DNA of 64,000 nt, from NCBI GenBank assembly GCA_949710005.1, contig OX453287.1:9968805-10032804 (forward strand), read 5' to 3'. Source of the DNA: Ricordea florida. Its lineage: Eukaryota; Cnidaria; Anthozoa; Corallimorpharia; Ricordeidae. Shown piece after piece: positions 22,312 through 34,226 of this stretch. Numbering within the stretch: position 1 is the first letter of the stretch; each line of letters starts with the position of its first letter. The notes beneath the pieces are model-generated. The model did not search any database and had not been told where the DNA came from. It saw nothing but the letters and a program-made list of their open reading frames with translations. Both the position numbers and the translations under genes were made by a program.

Positions 22312-25300
22312 GAAATTAAAATGCCAGTCAGCTACTAAAGGGCTAAGACAAAACAATGTTGATTTTTAACTAAGTAGGCAGCGATTAACACTTTAACATG
22401 CTGTGGACAAAGCAATTGCAAATAATCTCACTGTCTCGCAATTCGCTTCGTCGACTTCCGGCTCTAAACAAAAGTACAGAGTCCTGAACAATGCATTGGT
22501 ACAAATCAGTACCTTATCTCTACATAAAGTTTAATTTCTCTTCTGCCGTGATAGCTAATGCTGAATCTATTCCACGATACTCTGAATTTTCTTACAGAAC
22601 GTGAGCCTTTAGTAGAGAGATTATATGTGTTTTTTTCTTGGAACGAGGCCACTTATGTATGGCTAGAGAAAAGTTCCTTATGTCAGTAACAACTGGGCCT
22701 AGTATATCGGGCAGTCTCTCCATATCCACAACGGGATTCGATCGTGACTTCGTGGCAGTGCACTTTATACTCGCTCGCTACCATCTGAAAAATTGCTTGT
22801 TATTTAACTGAGGTGGGATGATAGAAGGGTGCGATATATATCGGCCTCATCATCACATTTCTTTTCCAGTCTTTATCAAAGATAACCCTAGAAGAATATT
22901 TTCTTAATTATAGAACATCCACTTTTTTCCCCAGCCTTTTGATCCTGTGAGGCCAGGTGTAAAGAAATTTCTTCTGTTAGATACATGCGACTAAACAAGT
23001 TAGTTCCAAAAGCTTTCTATTTCTCCCCTCAAGTCAATAATTTATGTTTTCCCCAGAAATGCAAGAGTCATTAAACAGTTCAATTACATTATTTTTTAGT
23101 ATATTCCTGTTCTATAATTTTAATAGCGTCCAATGAGTGAAGCTATGAGCTGACAAGATTTATATATCGCTGTGACATTGATAAACCCATGGTCTATTCC
23201 TGGAAGTTTGCGTTCCTAGAAAATGAAAGTATGAATAATTCAGTACTTTTATTGCATGAACTCTTATTTGAATATTAAAACACGAAAATTTAGAATTGAT
23301 CTGTTATTTTAAGGTTGTAGTGAGAACGATGATATACTTTCAATGGAACCATGCCTTTGTTATTTCATTCTCTTTTTTCGAAGTACTGGTTTTAATGGTT
23401 TCTTATGAGAGATACTGCCAAATAAAAAAAATTGTTATTCATATCAGTGAAAATTCTCATGCCCTGAGCAAGGGAATCAAAGGTTTTAACAAGACATAAT
23501 CTTGTTACTTTACCACCTATGGTTGTCTTAAACGAACAGCCAAAAAAAGGTTGGAGGTTGAAATAACTGAATAAATAAATGCGGTATTCATGAAAAAAGC
23601 ATTATCGCGAGAGGATTAATCACGGGGAAATACAGCAAAATTTTACATGTATACTTCGACATGGAAGATTCCTAAACTAAACTGTTAACTATAATGGTCG
23701 TTACATTTCTCCCTCCTTGACAAGTTTCCGATCGGAACCTGTAACTAACGCGGCTAGACAAAATTAAAGCATGACAACATTTTATAGCGAAACTTGAATA
23801 TTTTTCCTACCTGGCGTCAAATTGAAGAAAAGTTAAACGGCAGCAAAATCTTGTACTAGTAGGTCAAGTTTTAAAGTAAAGTCGCATTTCCGTAATCCCA
23901 ACTTTCTTAAAAAAATAGGTTTGGTGCTACTCGCACTCAAAGAAGAGACTAACTATATTTTACGTACACTATTGTAATTGCGCCAAGGTAATGTTTTCCA
24001 TTTTAGTCTATGCATTATTTGCATAAAAATGACACTCGCATTTGACAGCTCTTCATTGGGTATGCTTACGACACGATAACAATTTCAAGGTCTTAAAACT
24101 CATAATGTTGCTCTACAATAATTACTATCCTCCTAATTCGTGGAATATCATGAGATTAGGAAATAATCGGCGACTTTTGTCAAGCACATTGCGAGCACTT
24201 TTATCCCTGACAGTCGAAATGAAGAAGACCCATTACTCGTAGCTTTCATTTGTAACAAGTATTAAAACTTACGACACTTCATAATGTTTGCATGTCCGTC
24301 GCAACGATGTTATAGTTAGTTTTCAGTCCTCAGCCTGAGAGCACTACAATGTTTCATCGATAGATCCATCAAGTCCTTCTGTCATGGTAGCCATAATACC
24401 AAATCCAGCTAGCTGAGAACATAGTGTGTCACGTGATCATAATTAAAATACTTTGAAGAAACCAGCTCTAGTCCGCCTTCAATTTCCGCTACCAAATAGA
24501 TTGAGCCAGAACGGAAGACTTGATCATGATTGTTTCTTAATTTCAAAAGACCAATGTCTAAGCTATATATAGACTATTTTATTTGTGCCTTCTATAGATT
24601 TCCACTGAGCAAGTGTTAAGAAATTAACGACAAAGGTTAAACTGAAGGTAAATTATTTCATTGATAAGATAACAACTCAGAATCTCTAATACTACGTTAG
24701 GTCGAAATAAACCTGTTAACGTGGACAACTTTAACGCTCTCATAGCAATGCACTTTTATAAATTTATAACATTGCAAATCACACAACTTCTGTTCATAAT
24801 CTACGCAATAATGCACTTCCGATCCAAAAATTGCAATCTTGTCTGAATGGAAAAGAAAAGAAATACTGTAGAAAGTAGATAAACAAATGCGATAAGAAAT
24901 GACAGTGTTGTTACAAACGGGGACGACAGAAGAAGTGTGACCAGATCAAATAGAGCTGTAAATAAAAATTGCTTGAAAAAAATATATTTCCATCTGTCAT
25001 TAAATTCATCGGTAGCGTTGATTTTAGGACTTCAAGTTGCTATGTGAGAACTTTCCTACTTAACTATAGTTTGTAAAGAAAACCTTTTACAACAAGGAGG
25101 GCGAACTTTGTTTTATTGTATCAATCTGCGAAGGAGGAACAAATACTGGATTGATTCTCTAGATATACTGTTGTTAAATCACTATGCGCAAAATACGTCT
25201 TACAATACAGGACAGAAGATCAATCTATCAACATTTGGTGTTAGGTTTGTGCCTGCGTTACGACTGTACAAGTTGCCCCTATTTCTAGTACTCATTTTAG

Positions 25301-26114
25301 CTTTCATGAGTTTTATTTGGTGAAGAACATGTTTTGATTTACATTAAGGAAGCCTGAATTTCCCAGTAGAATATACAGTGAATTCAAACTATTTTACTTC
25401 ATACAGTAGTTTTTTAAAACACCAAGATAAACTGTAATTCCAGTCAGGTAAGTAACAAGAGCAAGTCAGCTATATTTGAAAATGCAGTTAAATTGGCAAC
25501 TCGTGTATCCTGCATGAGCACCTTATTCGTAGCTAAAAAAGTAAATCCATTAGAAAGGTAACAACTCACGCCAAGGCAATACTGTTCACTGCATACTCAA
25601 AAACAAATATTCTAAAGTGTTTAATAGAAAACTTTTAAATTCGAACAATGACAAAATAATTCACAGAAAACCAAACTCACGTTTTGTAATTTCCTTAGCT
25701 TGTTTTTATGCTTAAAATATTTTTGACCACATTTGCAGAAGTAATACATAGGAACTCAAAGATTATTTCGATGTTTTTACCTTACAAGTTGCTATGATAC
25801 AAAGAAAAATGTATTCCTCTTAGAATGTGAAAAAGGAATGGTAAAATTTCAAAGATTCGTCACAAGAAGGCACCAAACAGCAACAAATCTGTACTTACTT
25901 AGGACTTAAAGTAAGCTTAAGTATATTTTGAAGGAGTAATTTTGTATAGGGCTATTTCTGTATTAGAAAACCGTACATCATTTGGCCATTTTGAATAAAG
26001 TCAAGTCTGTAGCACCAAACTTCCGCTTGAATGCACGGGGAGAACCAGTGATCCAATACATCTATTTATTTCATATTAATACGAAATGATTTATTTCCAC
26101 GGATTCTGGATGGA
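22312..26114. other. Host intergenic sequence, no supported gene
   Basis: About 3.8 kb of AT-rich sequence without convincing exons. A plus-strand stretch at 24,042-24,242 contains LTALHWVCLRHDN, which resembles the start of an ankyrin repeat, but there is no second repeat and no clean splice context. Other open frames are short and compositionally random. Confidence 0.5.
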
Positions 26115-26120
26115 TATAAA
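26115..26120 (+). promoter_or_regulatory. TATA box of the secreted helical protein gene
   Basis: TATAAA at 26,115-26,120 lies 79 bases before the ATG at 26,194. Transcription would start near 26,145, giving a 5' leader of about 50 nt, typical of an inducible TATA-driven gene. Confidence 0.6.
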
Positions 26121-26193
26121 AGTTCACCGACTGTCCGTATCTTCACTTCAAGAAGAGAAACGTTTCACTGAAAGTTCAAAACAGGATTTTAAA

Positions 26194-27731
26194 ATGAAAG
26201 GTAAGTGCTATAACTGGATTTGTATCTTGGACAAGAACATTTACAGTTTTGAGTAGGGGCGTATTTTAGAATTCTAAACTATTGTGATTTTCACAGTGTG
26301 CCAGTTAGCACTCCTCCTGGCTCTCATGGGCTCCATTTCACTGTGTCTGTCCATCAGCCGGGCCTCCTCCTGTCGAAATAACGGAACATTAAAACTATTA
26401 ATGAAACAGTTACTACCTTTAGCACGCGGTCTGGGACGACACGCGGTAAAAGCCAAAAATATGATTGTAAGTATTTAACACCATACAAACATTATTTTCT
26501 TGTTTTCTTTAAACGAAAAATAATCACAGTATTTATTGAACATGAGAATGATATTAAAAAGGAAAGCAAGAAGTAACAGTGCCCTAAGTAACGTTTATTT
26601 AGACGAGTAAAATAGGACCTTTCAGTACCGAGGCACTGTCATCAAGTGCAACGGAGGTTTAATCTCAACCAAGTCTCTAGACGTTGGTTGAAATACAAGT
26701 ACAAAAAAGGCAGCAACATGTATTCTGTAACATAACCAAGCATGTGTGACTTTACAGTCTAACCGATGGCTGACAACCCAAGACAAATATGCACAGGCGG
26801 ACATTCAGCTACCGATGATTTCAAGACCGACAAATCGCAATGAAACTAAGGTAAGAAACTTTCGACTCTAGGAATAGTTTGTAAATACTTCAAGGTTTCA
26901 ATATTTAACAATTCAATCACTGCCAGCAAGCTGTTATCTTCCGGCATTCTAGTTATCAGTGTGAATATGATGACAATACAGAAATCGATTAAAAACGTCT
27001 TGTATATAAAAGACGTCATGCAGTCCCACTGGCAATCAAGTTGCAGCCGAGAGTATTATTTTTTAATCTTTGCAATTAAGTGAAGAAAAGTAATTATTAT
27101 TGTTTTTCACAGCCTTTGTCCGTCTTAAAAAACAACCGCCAAGTTCTAGAGGCATTTCTCCCTTATATCGAGGACGTTAAGAAAGAGTTCCAAGTATTCT
27201 CCTCTGCAAAGGAACTTGAAAGCGAACTTAAAGAAGTAATCTGGAATTCCAGAGTCCTTGTCTTCGTACTAGACGGGATGCAAGCTGCTTTACGAGGAGT
27301 GAGTAGGGTTACGTAATTTGCTACCCAATGTTAGACTCTCCAGTACTAAGAATGTTAGGATAGCAATTTCTCAGAAACGTTGACTATTTTTATCTGCATA
27401 TAACAGTGAAAATCACGATTAAGGCAAGGTTATGCCACAGCCAAAAAGTTGTTTTTCGCTTTATGAAATGAGTAGCCTGACGTTCTAACAGCTTTCCTTG
27501 TTTTTACAGCATTCATTAACCAACGTTGATGGGTTGAAACCATCAGAGAGCGCACTAAACATGACAACGTCAAGCATCAACCAGTCTAATTACCAAGCCA
27601 CCGGCACAAGGCTCGCTTTCCCGGGATCTGGTCTCTGTCTCAACGCCTCAGCCATATTGGATGAGCTTTATGGCGACGTATTACAGATGCAAGTCGAGTT
27701 TAACAAGATAGCCAAACAAATTTGTTCATAA
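26194..27731 (+). CDS. Five-exon gene for a secreted four-helix protein, class I cytokine-like (candidate)
   Basis: Coding exons: 26,194-26,200, 26,297-26,466, 26,758-26,850, 27,113-27,298 and 27,510-27,731; all introns begin GT and end AG. Total 225 residues plus TAA. Residues 1-25 form a signal peptide (MKVCQLALLLALMGS). The mature chain has a helix at about 31-59, an extended loop at 60-90, a helix at about 92-118, a helix at about 122-151, a long loop at 152-196 and a helix at about 198-224. Mature cysteines are C28, C195 and C224; N-glycosylation sites are N31, N87, N169, N176 and N197. Intron phases are 1,0,0,0. The helix lengths, long AB and CD loops and exon partition (signal+A / loop / B+C / loop+D) match long-chain class I cytokine genes such as IL6, CSF3 and EPO. 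Sequence alone does not prove homology; another secreted helical protein is possible. Gene model confidence is high, cytokine identity moderate. Confidence 0.8.
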
Positions 27732-29249
27732 AAGACCGTTATAGTTTATTTAATAGGGTAGAGGCTGTTGTGGCGCGTAAATTAATTTCAAAAATAGGCC
27801 CAACATGATTTATGGCGGTTGTATCATTTTCCCTAACAAACGGCTCTAAAAGTTAAGATATGTTACGTTGAGATATATTAACTCAAGGCTGACTTCATTT
27901 AGAAGATTTATGATTAAAATAGGATTGAATAGAGTCCAATCCCATCTGCACTCAAAGTGATTACAAAGTCACGTGACCACGGGGCGGGAGTGCGATCTAT
28001 CAGGAATTTTCACGCCCGGTTAGCAAATAATCCAGCAATTTTGGGGGACAAAATAAAGAACGAAAGTAAGTAAAGAAGTATCATTAATACCAACAATAGC
28101 AACCAACTAATAAAACTTTTACAATTTCGGCAAAAGTTCCACCTTTGAAGATAAGTTACAGGTGATAAGCTTAAGTGATTGTAAGCGATGTTGTAGTAAT
28201 GGTTTGATTTTCCTCAGAGCAAAGAAAATGATTGGCGTATTTAACTGTCCAATCACAACCGTTTCACTGCAAGCAACAGTAATATTTCACTACCGGAAAA
28301 GAAATTTGTAGATTAATCAGTGAAATTGCATCGCAAATTTAAATGTTTGGTTAAGTTTAAGAAGTAAAAGGGTATTTAGGATAACTCTCTTTCATGAAAA
28401 TCAGAAAAAGAACACATTTGATTGATTGCTTTTTTCTGTTACTACCTTCAACAGTTTCACATGTGAACTATGGTAACGGTCACAAGTCTTTTCAATTTAT
28501 ACGAAACAAATAAAATATTTTTGAAACCATTTTTGCTTTTGATGTTTCAACTTGACAACAGCAACAAAGCAATTGTGCCAAAATGCACCAGTTCTTCACT
28601 GTTATATACAACTTTCCCACCCATGGTAGACGAATAGTGGTGAATATATAGAGAATAATACATGGGCGGGCGAAGTTTCTCTTCGAGTCTTCAAGTTGAG
28701 ATCCCACAGGTGGGCGCAGCGAACGAGTTAGATATCGATTTGAAAACGAGAAAAAAAATCGATATCTCTAGGCATCCAGGTATTATTCTGTTTATTAAAT
28801 AAACAAACACCCGTTATTTAATTGAACACGTCGTGAAATTCTCATACTTGTGGCAGAAACTTCTGTAAAACACTGTATTCTTATGCTAAACGTGGAGATA
28901 TACTCCATCGATACAGCAAGGCTTCAGTTTGAGATATTCCCGTTAAAATCCAACTCTCAGTTAAGTCATTCATATGCTTAGCTAAATTCCTTGAGGGCTT
29001 CCATAGCATTTTTTATTAAATTATAGCTACATGAAGCATCGGTCACGTATTCTTTACGGTACATTTACGCACACCAAAAATGACGTTAGAGTATATTACT
29101 CGTGAAATAACCCGTGCTGCAAATTAACGCCCTTTATTTCTGGACCCTCAATATAAAAAAAAAACATTTACCGGCTTGCAAACCTAGCTCTCAGGTCGCT
29201 TTTCATCTTACGTGTTGTCTGCGTTTGATAATGGTATTGGTTAATGATA

Positions 29250-29282
<33 letters not shown>

Positions 29283-29476
29283 CGTGAGAAGTTGTAGAAA
29301 ACACTGCTGAATAGTGCTCAATACACATTTGTGTAGAGCGGTATATATTAAATCGCGGTATATATTAAATATATTAAATATATTAAATTATTATATTAAA
29401 TCTGCCTGATGAGTGCGTAAGCACGAAACTCAGAGTTGCAGGGAATTATGTGTGTTTTCATTTAGTAACCCAATTC

Positions 29477-29507
<31 letters not shown>

Positions 29508-30146
29508 CATGACGATAACAGTAGTAATAACGATAATAAAGGTAATGATAATATTTATATATATAACAAGATGAAAAAAAGTCCATTTTTACTAGATGTT
29601 ATAACAGAAGAACTTCCTTCTTTTTGCACAATAAGATGGACTCAGTTTTCTGCATATCGGATTATTAAAATCGTTGGGTACCCGATATGTTAGCTTCTCT
29701 TTCACCCAGTTCGTCTTGGGAGCAAAAACGTGGAGTTTATGATACAGACGGGTACTGCAAATATGAAAGATAGTATTGCGTTTACAGCGGTGATCATATT
29801 GGCGTAAACACCTAAAATATGTCTGGAATGTTTATTGTGATGTAAGCAATCACAGACGAGATCATCACACCAAAGAAACCACAGGCAAAGAACGGTTTCC
29901 TATCTGTCACGGAACAAATTATTTTCATTTTGTTTTTACATTCAGTCTTTTTACAAGTAAACAATTGCTTTTCCTTCCTATTTGTTTACAGTATTTGCTG
30001 TAATAGCGAAGAATACAGGTTTGAGCGATTTTGAAATAAAGTACAAAGCCGATATGCCGGGCCTACGCACGCGACGGTTTGGCGCGCGAGTTTTTCAACT
30101 TTTTGTAACGATCTAAATCGGTAGTTACGCCTGATCGCAAGTTACA
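27732..30146. other. Host intergenic sequence with microsatellites and a palindrome
   Basis: No gene is seen. Notable are a perfect hairpin (AGATATCGATTT / AAATCGATATCT, 28,730-28,767), (TAA)n tracts at about 29,247-29,281 and 29,479-29,506, and TATATTAAA-type repeats at 29,340-29,400. Confidence 0.5.
28052..28057 (+). terminator. Possible polyadenylation signal of the secreted protein gene
   Basis: AATAAA at 28,052, 321 bases after the stop, is the first consensus signal downstream on the plus strand. Confidence 0.35.
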
Positions 30147-30677
30147 ATGTTGCAAGGTAAGCCGCTAGAGTTTTCTTATTTCCATCGCTTCGCAGCTAAT
30201 GCAGTAAGCGTAAACACTTTTTTGTTAGGTGAGGGAGATTTACTATTTTGGTAATTTATTTATGTTTTTTTGGTAGCTAATGTACGCGTGCGGGAGAATC
30301 GACATGGCCAAATCTACGACATGGGGAAACCTTATCCTCAAGTAATCCGGGAAAACGTTTTAGATCTTCACAACAACGGTTTGTCAATCAGACAAATAAG
30401 CGCTCAAGAACGAGTAAGTACCGGATTTGTTACGAAAGTTATAAAGGAATATAATGAAAACAATTATTCTGTCCCGCGAAGGGCTCTAAGTGGACGTAAG
30501 GAGTCAGTTCTAACCGAAAATGTGCGCTCTTACCTGGAGGTTGAAAAGCTATGCAGGGGTGGATCCAGAGTAGTTCAAGTGATTTCCAGAAATCACTCAA
30601 ATGTTTCCGAACCTGCGTTTGTTATTTCTAGGGTTCTTCCTTGTAGCTCACGAAATCAATTATCCTTCTTGTTGTAG
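30147..30677 (+). CDS. Paired-like helix-turn-helix protein, probably transposase-derived
   Basis: A tiny first exon (30,147-30,156, ATGTTGCAAG, phase 1) joins by a GT..AG intron (30,157-30,276) to an exon open to the TAG at 30,675. The product starts MLQANVRVRENRHG. Residues of the second exon, GKPYPQVIRENVLDLHNNGL then SIRQISAQERVSTGFVTKVI, form the first helix-turn-helix of a paired (PRD-like) domain, followed by a basic linker and a second helical segment (LTENVRSYLEVEKLC). Paired-like domains of this kind occur in PAX proteins and in DNA-binding regions of Tc1/mariner-type transposases. No catalytic domain follows; the region after residue about 95 looks random and the DIRS element starts just downstream, so the 3' part may be displaced or a splice donor missed. 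Confidence 0.55.
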
Positions 30678-30731
30678 TGTTTATTATGAAATAAAACAAA
30701 GAAAAAAGGCGTCGAATCTCGTTATACCGTC

Positions 30732-30895
30732 GATTGGACATCATTATACTCGTCTCGATATAACAATGTAAATGCCTTTCTTTTGCTTCAATGACAGCAT
30801 TTTTAAAGCTTACAACTCTGAAAAACAGCTTAAAACTGAAAACGAGGCCACCCTGCTATATCTGCCGGCGCCCCTTAGTACCCTCGCCTTTTTGC
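30732..30895 (+). repeat. DIRS left inverted terminal repeat and complementary region
   Basis: ATACTCGTCTCGATATAACA (30,746-30,765) is inverted at 35,070-35,098, and 30,755-30,890 is inverted at 41,445-41,575 with few mismatches. Confidence 0.75.
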
Positions 30896-30905
30896 TTCGC
30901 TCAAC

Positions 30906-32104
30906 ATGGCAGCAACGGGTGGAAGAGAAGCCGATGTCCAAATAATCGCCCAGAATCCTGAGTCATCTCAAGGTAAATCCATGAATTCTGACAGAAATAA
31001 TACAGCAGAGGTTATTTCCAAAATGATTCAGAGCCAATTAGCAGAGATGCTGCCCACTATGATTCACGAAACCATGCAAAGAAAAACCTCGAGGGAACTG
31101 CCTCGAGCTCACAAACTTTGAACACCAGTTCAAATTAATAATAATAATAATGAACTTTATTTGAGTGTCAACTGTTAGCCGCCGGGTCAACACAAGGCTC
31201 AAATGATTCTGTAGCTGGCCGGTTAGCCGCCGGGTCAACACAAGGCTTTAATAATGGTCACGTTGAAATCAGTCACCCACCTTTGAAGAAAGCAAAGGTG
31301 TCAGAGGCAAACGAGGATGTCAGTGATGATCTCACAATTCCCGCTGGACGTTGGGAGGCGTCCGAGGAACTGCCGAGCTTTCTAGACGTTATGTTTGCGG
31401 ATAGACCGCTGTCTGTGTATGACAGGAAACAAATTACAAAAGATTTTCCTCGTCCCAATGTTGAGTCAGTATTTACTCCAGTGCTTGATGACTATTTAGG
31501 CTCCCTTGTTACTGGGGCGAAAGGAGTTGACAAAGAAACAAAGAAATTCCAAGACCAGCTCTTGGACATTGTTGGCCCAGTAAGCATGGCCCTTGAACAC
31601 GTCTCCAACTGGCACGAAAGCGAGGATAATCCAGGTTCTGTTATTCTATCCACACAAGATGTAGGTGGCCTGTATACATGTTTGTCCAAGGCCCTTACTC
31701 TACTGGGATCTGTCAATGCCCAGCTTAAAGTTCATAGACGGAAACAAGTGTTGGATAAACTGAACCCTCAGATGAGCTCATTAGCTTCTGAGCCATTCCC
31801 AGAGGCAGGCAAGAATCTGTTTGGTCCATCCTTTGAAGAAAAAGTGAAGAAAAGGAATGAAACAGTGAAGATCCTTTCTAAGGCAGCCCCTAAGAAGCCA
31901 AACATGCAGTTTTTTCGAAGAGGGACCTCCTCCCAATTCAGGCCAGGGCGAGGGGGTCAGTTTGCTAAAAAATGGTCCAATCACCTACCAAGCTTCCCAA
32001 CCAGAGGAAAAAACTCATATTACAGGGGCAGGGGCCGGAGCAGGAGAAGGTTCTCAACTGCTCAACCAGGTCAGAACTATGTTCCACCCCAAAGTTCCCA
32101 GTAG
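30906..32104 (+). pseudogene. DIRS gag-like protein, split by a small repeat insertion
   Basis: ATG 30,906 opens MAATGGREADVQIIAQ and a helical segment (SKMIQSQLAEMLPTMIHETM) up to a TGA at 31,119. Repeat sequence with TAA units and GAACTTTATTTGAGTGTCAA follows. The gag-type frame then continues from 31,283 (ATG-less start region) to 32,104 with LPSFLDVMFADRPLSVYDRK and an Arg/Gly-rich tail (RRGTSSQFRPGRGG, YYRGRGRSRRR) that would bind RNA. DIRS gag proteins are poorly conserved; position before the reverse transcriptase and the RGG-like tail support the call. The last 130 bases overlap the RT frame. Confidence 0.65.
31134..31250 (+). repeat. Short interspersed insertion within DIRS gag
   Basis: TAA-type repeats followed by GAACTTTATTTGAGTGTCAA, then two copies of TTAGCCGCCGGGTCAACACA. 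The first part recurs at about 45,232-45,283 inside another retroelement, so it is a mobile short repeat. Confidence 0.65.
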
Positions 32105-34226
32105 CAGTTGCAAGCCAAACAAATGCAGGTATGCTACCATTAAAAGAGAATTTAAACCTTCCATTAATAAAGTCGTTTTTAAGCAGTTTAGGCCTTTCTA
32201 CAATAGAAGCCAGCCACTTACCCACAGCAGGTCGCTTACAACACTTCATAAAAAACTGGCAAGCAGTAACAAACGACCCTTGGGTCCTTTCAGCTATTCC
32301 AGGGTACCATATTCCCTTTACAATCTTACCACACCAAGATTTTCTTCCCTCCCACAGAGTATCGGGGGAGGACGAAAATTTGATAGACAAAGAACTAGGA
32401 GAGCGTATTCAAAAACAGGCAATCCATCTGGTTTCAGAACACGATTACAACGTGGGATTTGTCAGCAACCTGTTTGTAATCCCCAAAAAGGGAGGCGGAC
32501 AAAGACCAGTCTTCAACCTCCGCCAATTAAATCAATTTATCCAATACGAACACTTCAAAATGGAAGGCATACGTATGCTCAAAGACCTACTGAAACCAAA
32601 CGATTTCATGGCGAAGATCGATTTGAAAGATGCCTATTTTACAGTTCCAATTTGGAAAGGTCACCAGAAATTCCTCCGGTTTCTTTGGAAGGGTACCCAA
32701 TGGGAGTTTGCATGCCTCCCATTTGGAATAGCAAGTGCCCCCAGAGTCTTTACCAAGATTCTAAAACCGGTAATAGGTCTGTTAAGAAAGTAAGGAATTC
32801 GTCTGATCATTTATTTAGACAATTTTTTACTGATGTCCTCCACCGAAGAAACTCTAACATACTATGTCTCATTGACAGTCACCCTTCTAGAGATGTTAGG
32901 GTCAATTACCAAAAATCCCAGCTAAATCCTACACAGTCAATAGAGTTTCTGGGTTTCCGTATAAATTCAGTTACGTTAAACATCAGCCTTCCCTTGGACA
33001 AAGTAAAGAGTATCAGAAGAGAGTGTCAGAACGTTCTGGAAAATCCAGACATCACGATCAGGGAGCTAGCTCGGCTCCTAGGGAAACTAAGTGCTTCTAT
33101 CCAGGCAGTGTTCCCAGCACCCGTTCATTATCGTTACATCCAAGCAGTCAAAAACCGCAATCTAACTCTTCATGGGGGCTACGAGTCCCCAGTATGCTGG
33201 ACAGAGGAAGCCCTCGAGGAACTAAAATGGTGGAGAGACCACCTTTCTGCTTGGAACGGGAGAGCAATTTTAAGAACCCTTCCTCTTTTGACAATCGAAA
33301 CAGATGCTTCCTCAATGGGATTGGGAGCATGTTGTGGAAGCCTCCAGACCAGAGGGCTTTGGTCTCTGTCAAAAAGGCTATTATACATAAATTGTTTAGA
33401 ACTTCTAGCAGGCGGTTTTGCCCTGAAGCCATTTCTAAAAAACAAGTGCAGCATCCATGTAAAGTTAATGATGGACAATACAACAGCAATAAGTTATATA
33501 AACAAAATGGGCGGGCCAACATCACTGGTCTTGTCAAGCCTAGCCTTCGACCTTTGGCAGTGGTGTCTAGAACGGGCTATTACAGTCGAAGCTCACCATT
33601 TGCCGGGGCGACTAAACATTGTGGCCGATTTCGAATCCCGAGTTCATCCAGATTCCAGCGACTGGCAACTGGAAACGTCCATCTTTCAGGGGATCAACAA
33701 CAAATGGGGCCCCTTCACAATAGATCTTTTTGCAAGCAGACTGACAACACAGTTACCCAGGTTTGTGAGTTGGAAGCCAGATCCAGAGGCAAAGGCAGTG
33801 GATGCCTTCACTCTGGATTGGAACCAGCTCAAGGGATACGCATTCCATCCATTTGCCCTGATAGGGCGGTGTCTAAAGCAAGTTCTGCGACAGTCAGTCT
33901 CTCAGTTGACAATTGTGACTCCAGTGTGGGAAACCCAACCATGGTACCAATTGTTGTTAGAAATGACAATAGACAATCCCATATTGCTCCCATCGTTCCC
34001 AGGGCTACTGAGACGAGAGAACGAGTTACATCCTCTTGCTCACCTTCAACTAGCCGCATGGCTAGTCTCAGGAGTCGATACGAAGGTACAACAGTTTCAC
34101 TGCCAGCTCAAAGCCTGCTCCTGGCTGCATGGAGAACCAGGACTGAAAAAACTTATTCTTCAGCCTGGAGAAAGTGGACTTGTTGGTGTCGTGAACAACA
34201 AGTCAATCCCCTTTCAGCATCTTTAG
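31972..34226 (+). pseudogene. DIRS reverse transcriptase / RNase H, one nonsense and frame breaks
   Basis: Reverse transcriptase motifs appear in order: KKGGGQRPVFNLRQLNQF, MAKIDLKDAYFTVPI (motif A), FACLPFGIASAPRVFTK (motif B). A TAA at 32,791 is followed in the same frame by RLIIYLDNFLLMS (motif C, YLDN in place of YxDD). Near 32,890 the reading moves to the frame that holds YQKSQLNPTQSIEFLGF, then the RNase H-like part (LTIETDASSMGLGACC, INCLELLAGGFAL, LMMDNTTAISYINKMGG) and the conserved DIRS tail to 34,226. The gene overlaps the recombinase frame on its 3' side, as in other DIRS elements. The stop and frame change make it inactive. Confidence 0.85.

Noticed and set aside
24033..24242. 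Ankyrin-repeat exon (TALHWVC)
   Set aside because: Only one short match, preceded by a stop in frame and without splice sites or a second repeat.
25108..25323. 71-residue frame ending in a hydrophobic stretch
   Set aside because: No ATG context support, no homologue-like pattern, in AT-rich sequence where such frames are frequent.
27732..30146. Possible tRNA genes or paralogues of the secreted helical gene
   Set aside because: I looked for cloverleaf A/B boxes and for a second short-exon/signal-peptide arrangement and saw none.
33023..34090. First part of the 433-codon frame 33,023-34,324
   Set aside because: It is the alternate frame of the RNase H region; only its end (about 34,090 onward) is the recombinase.
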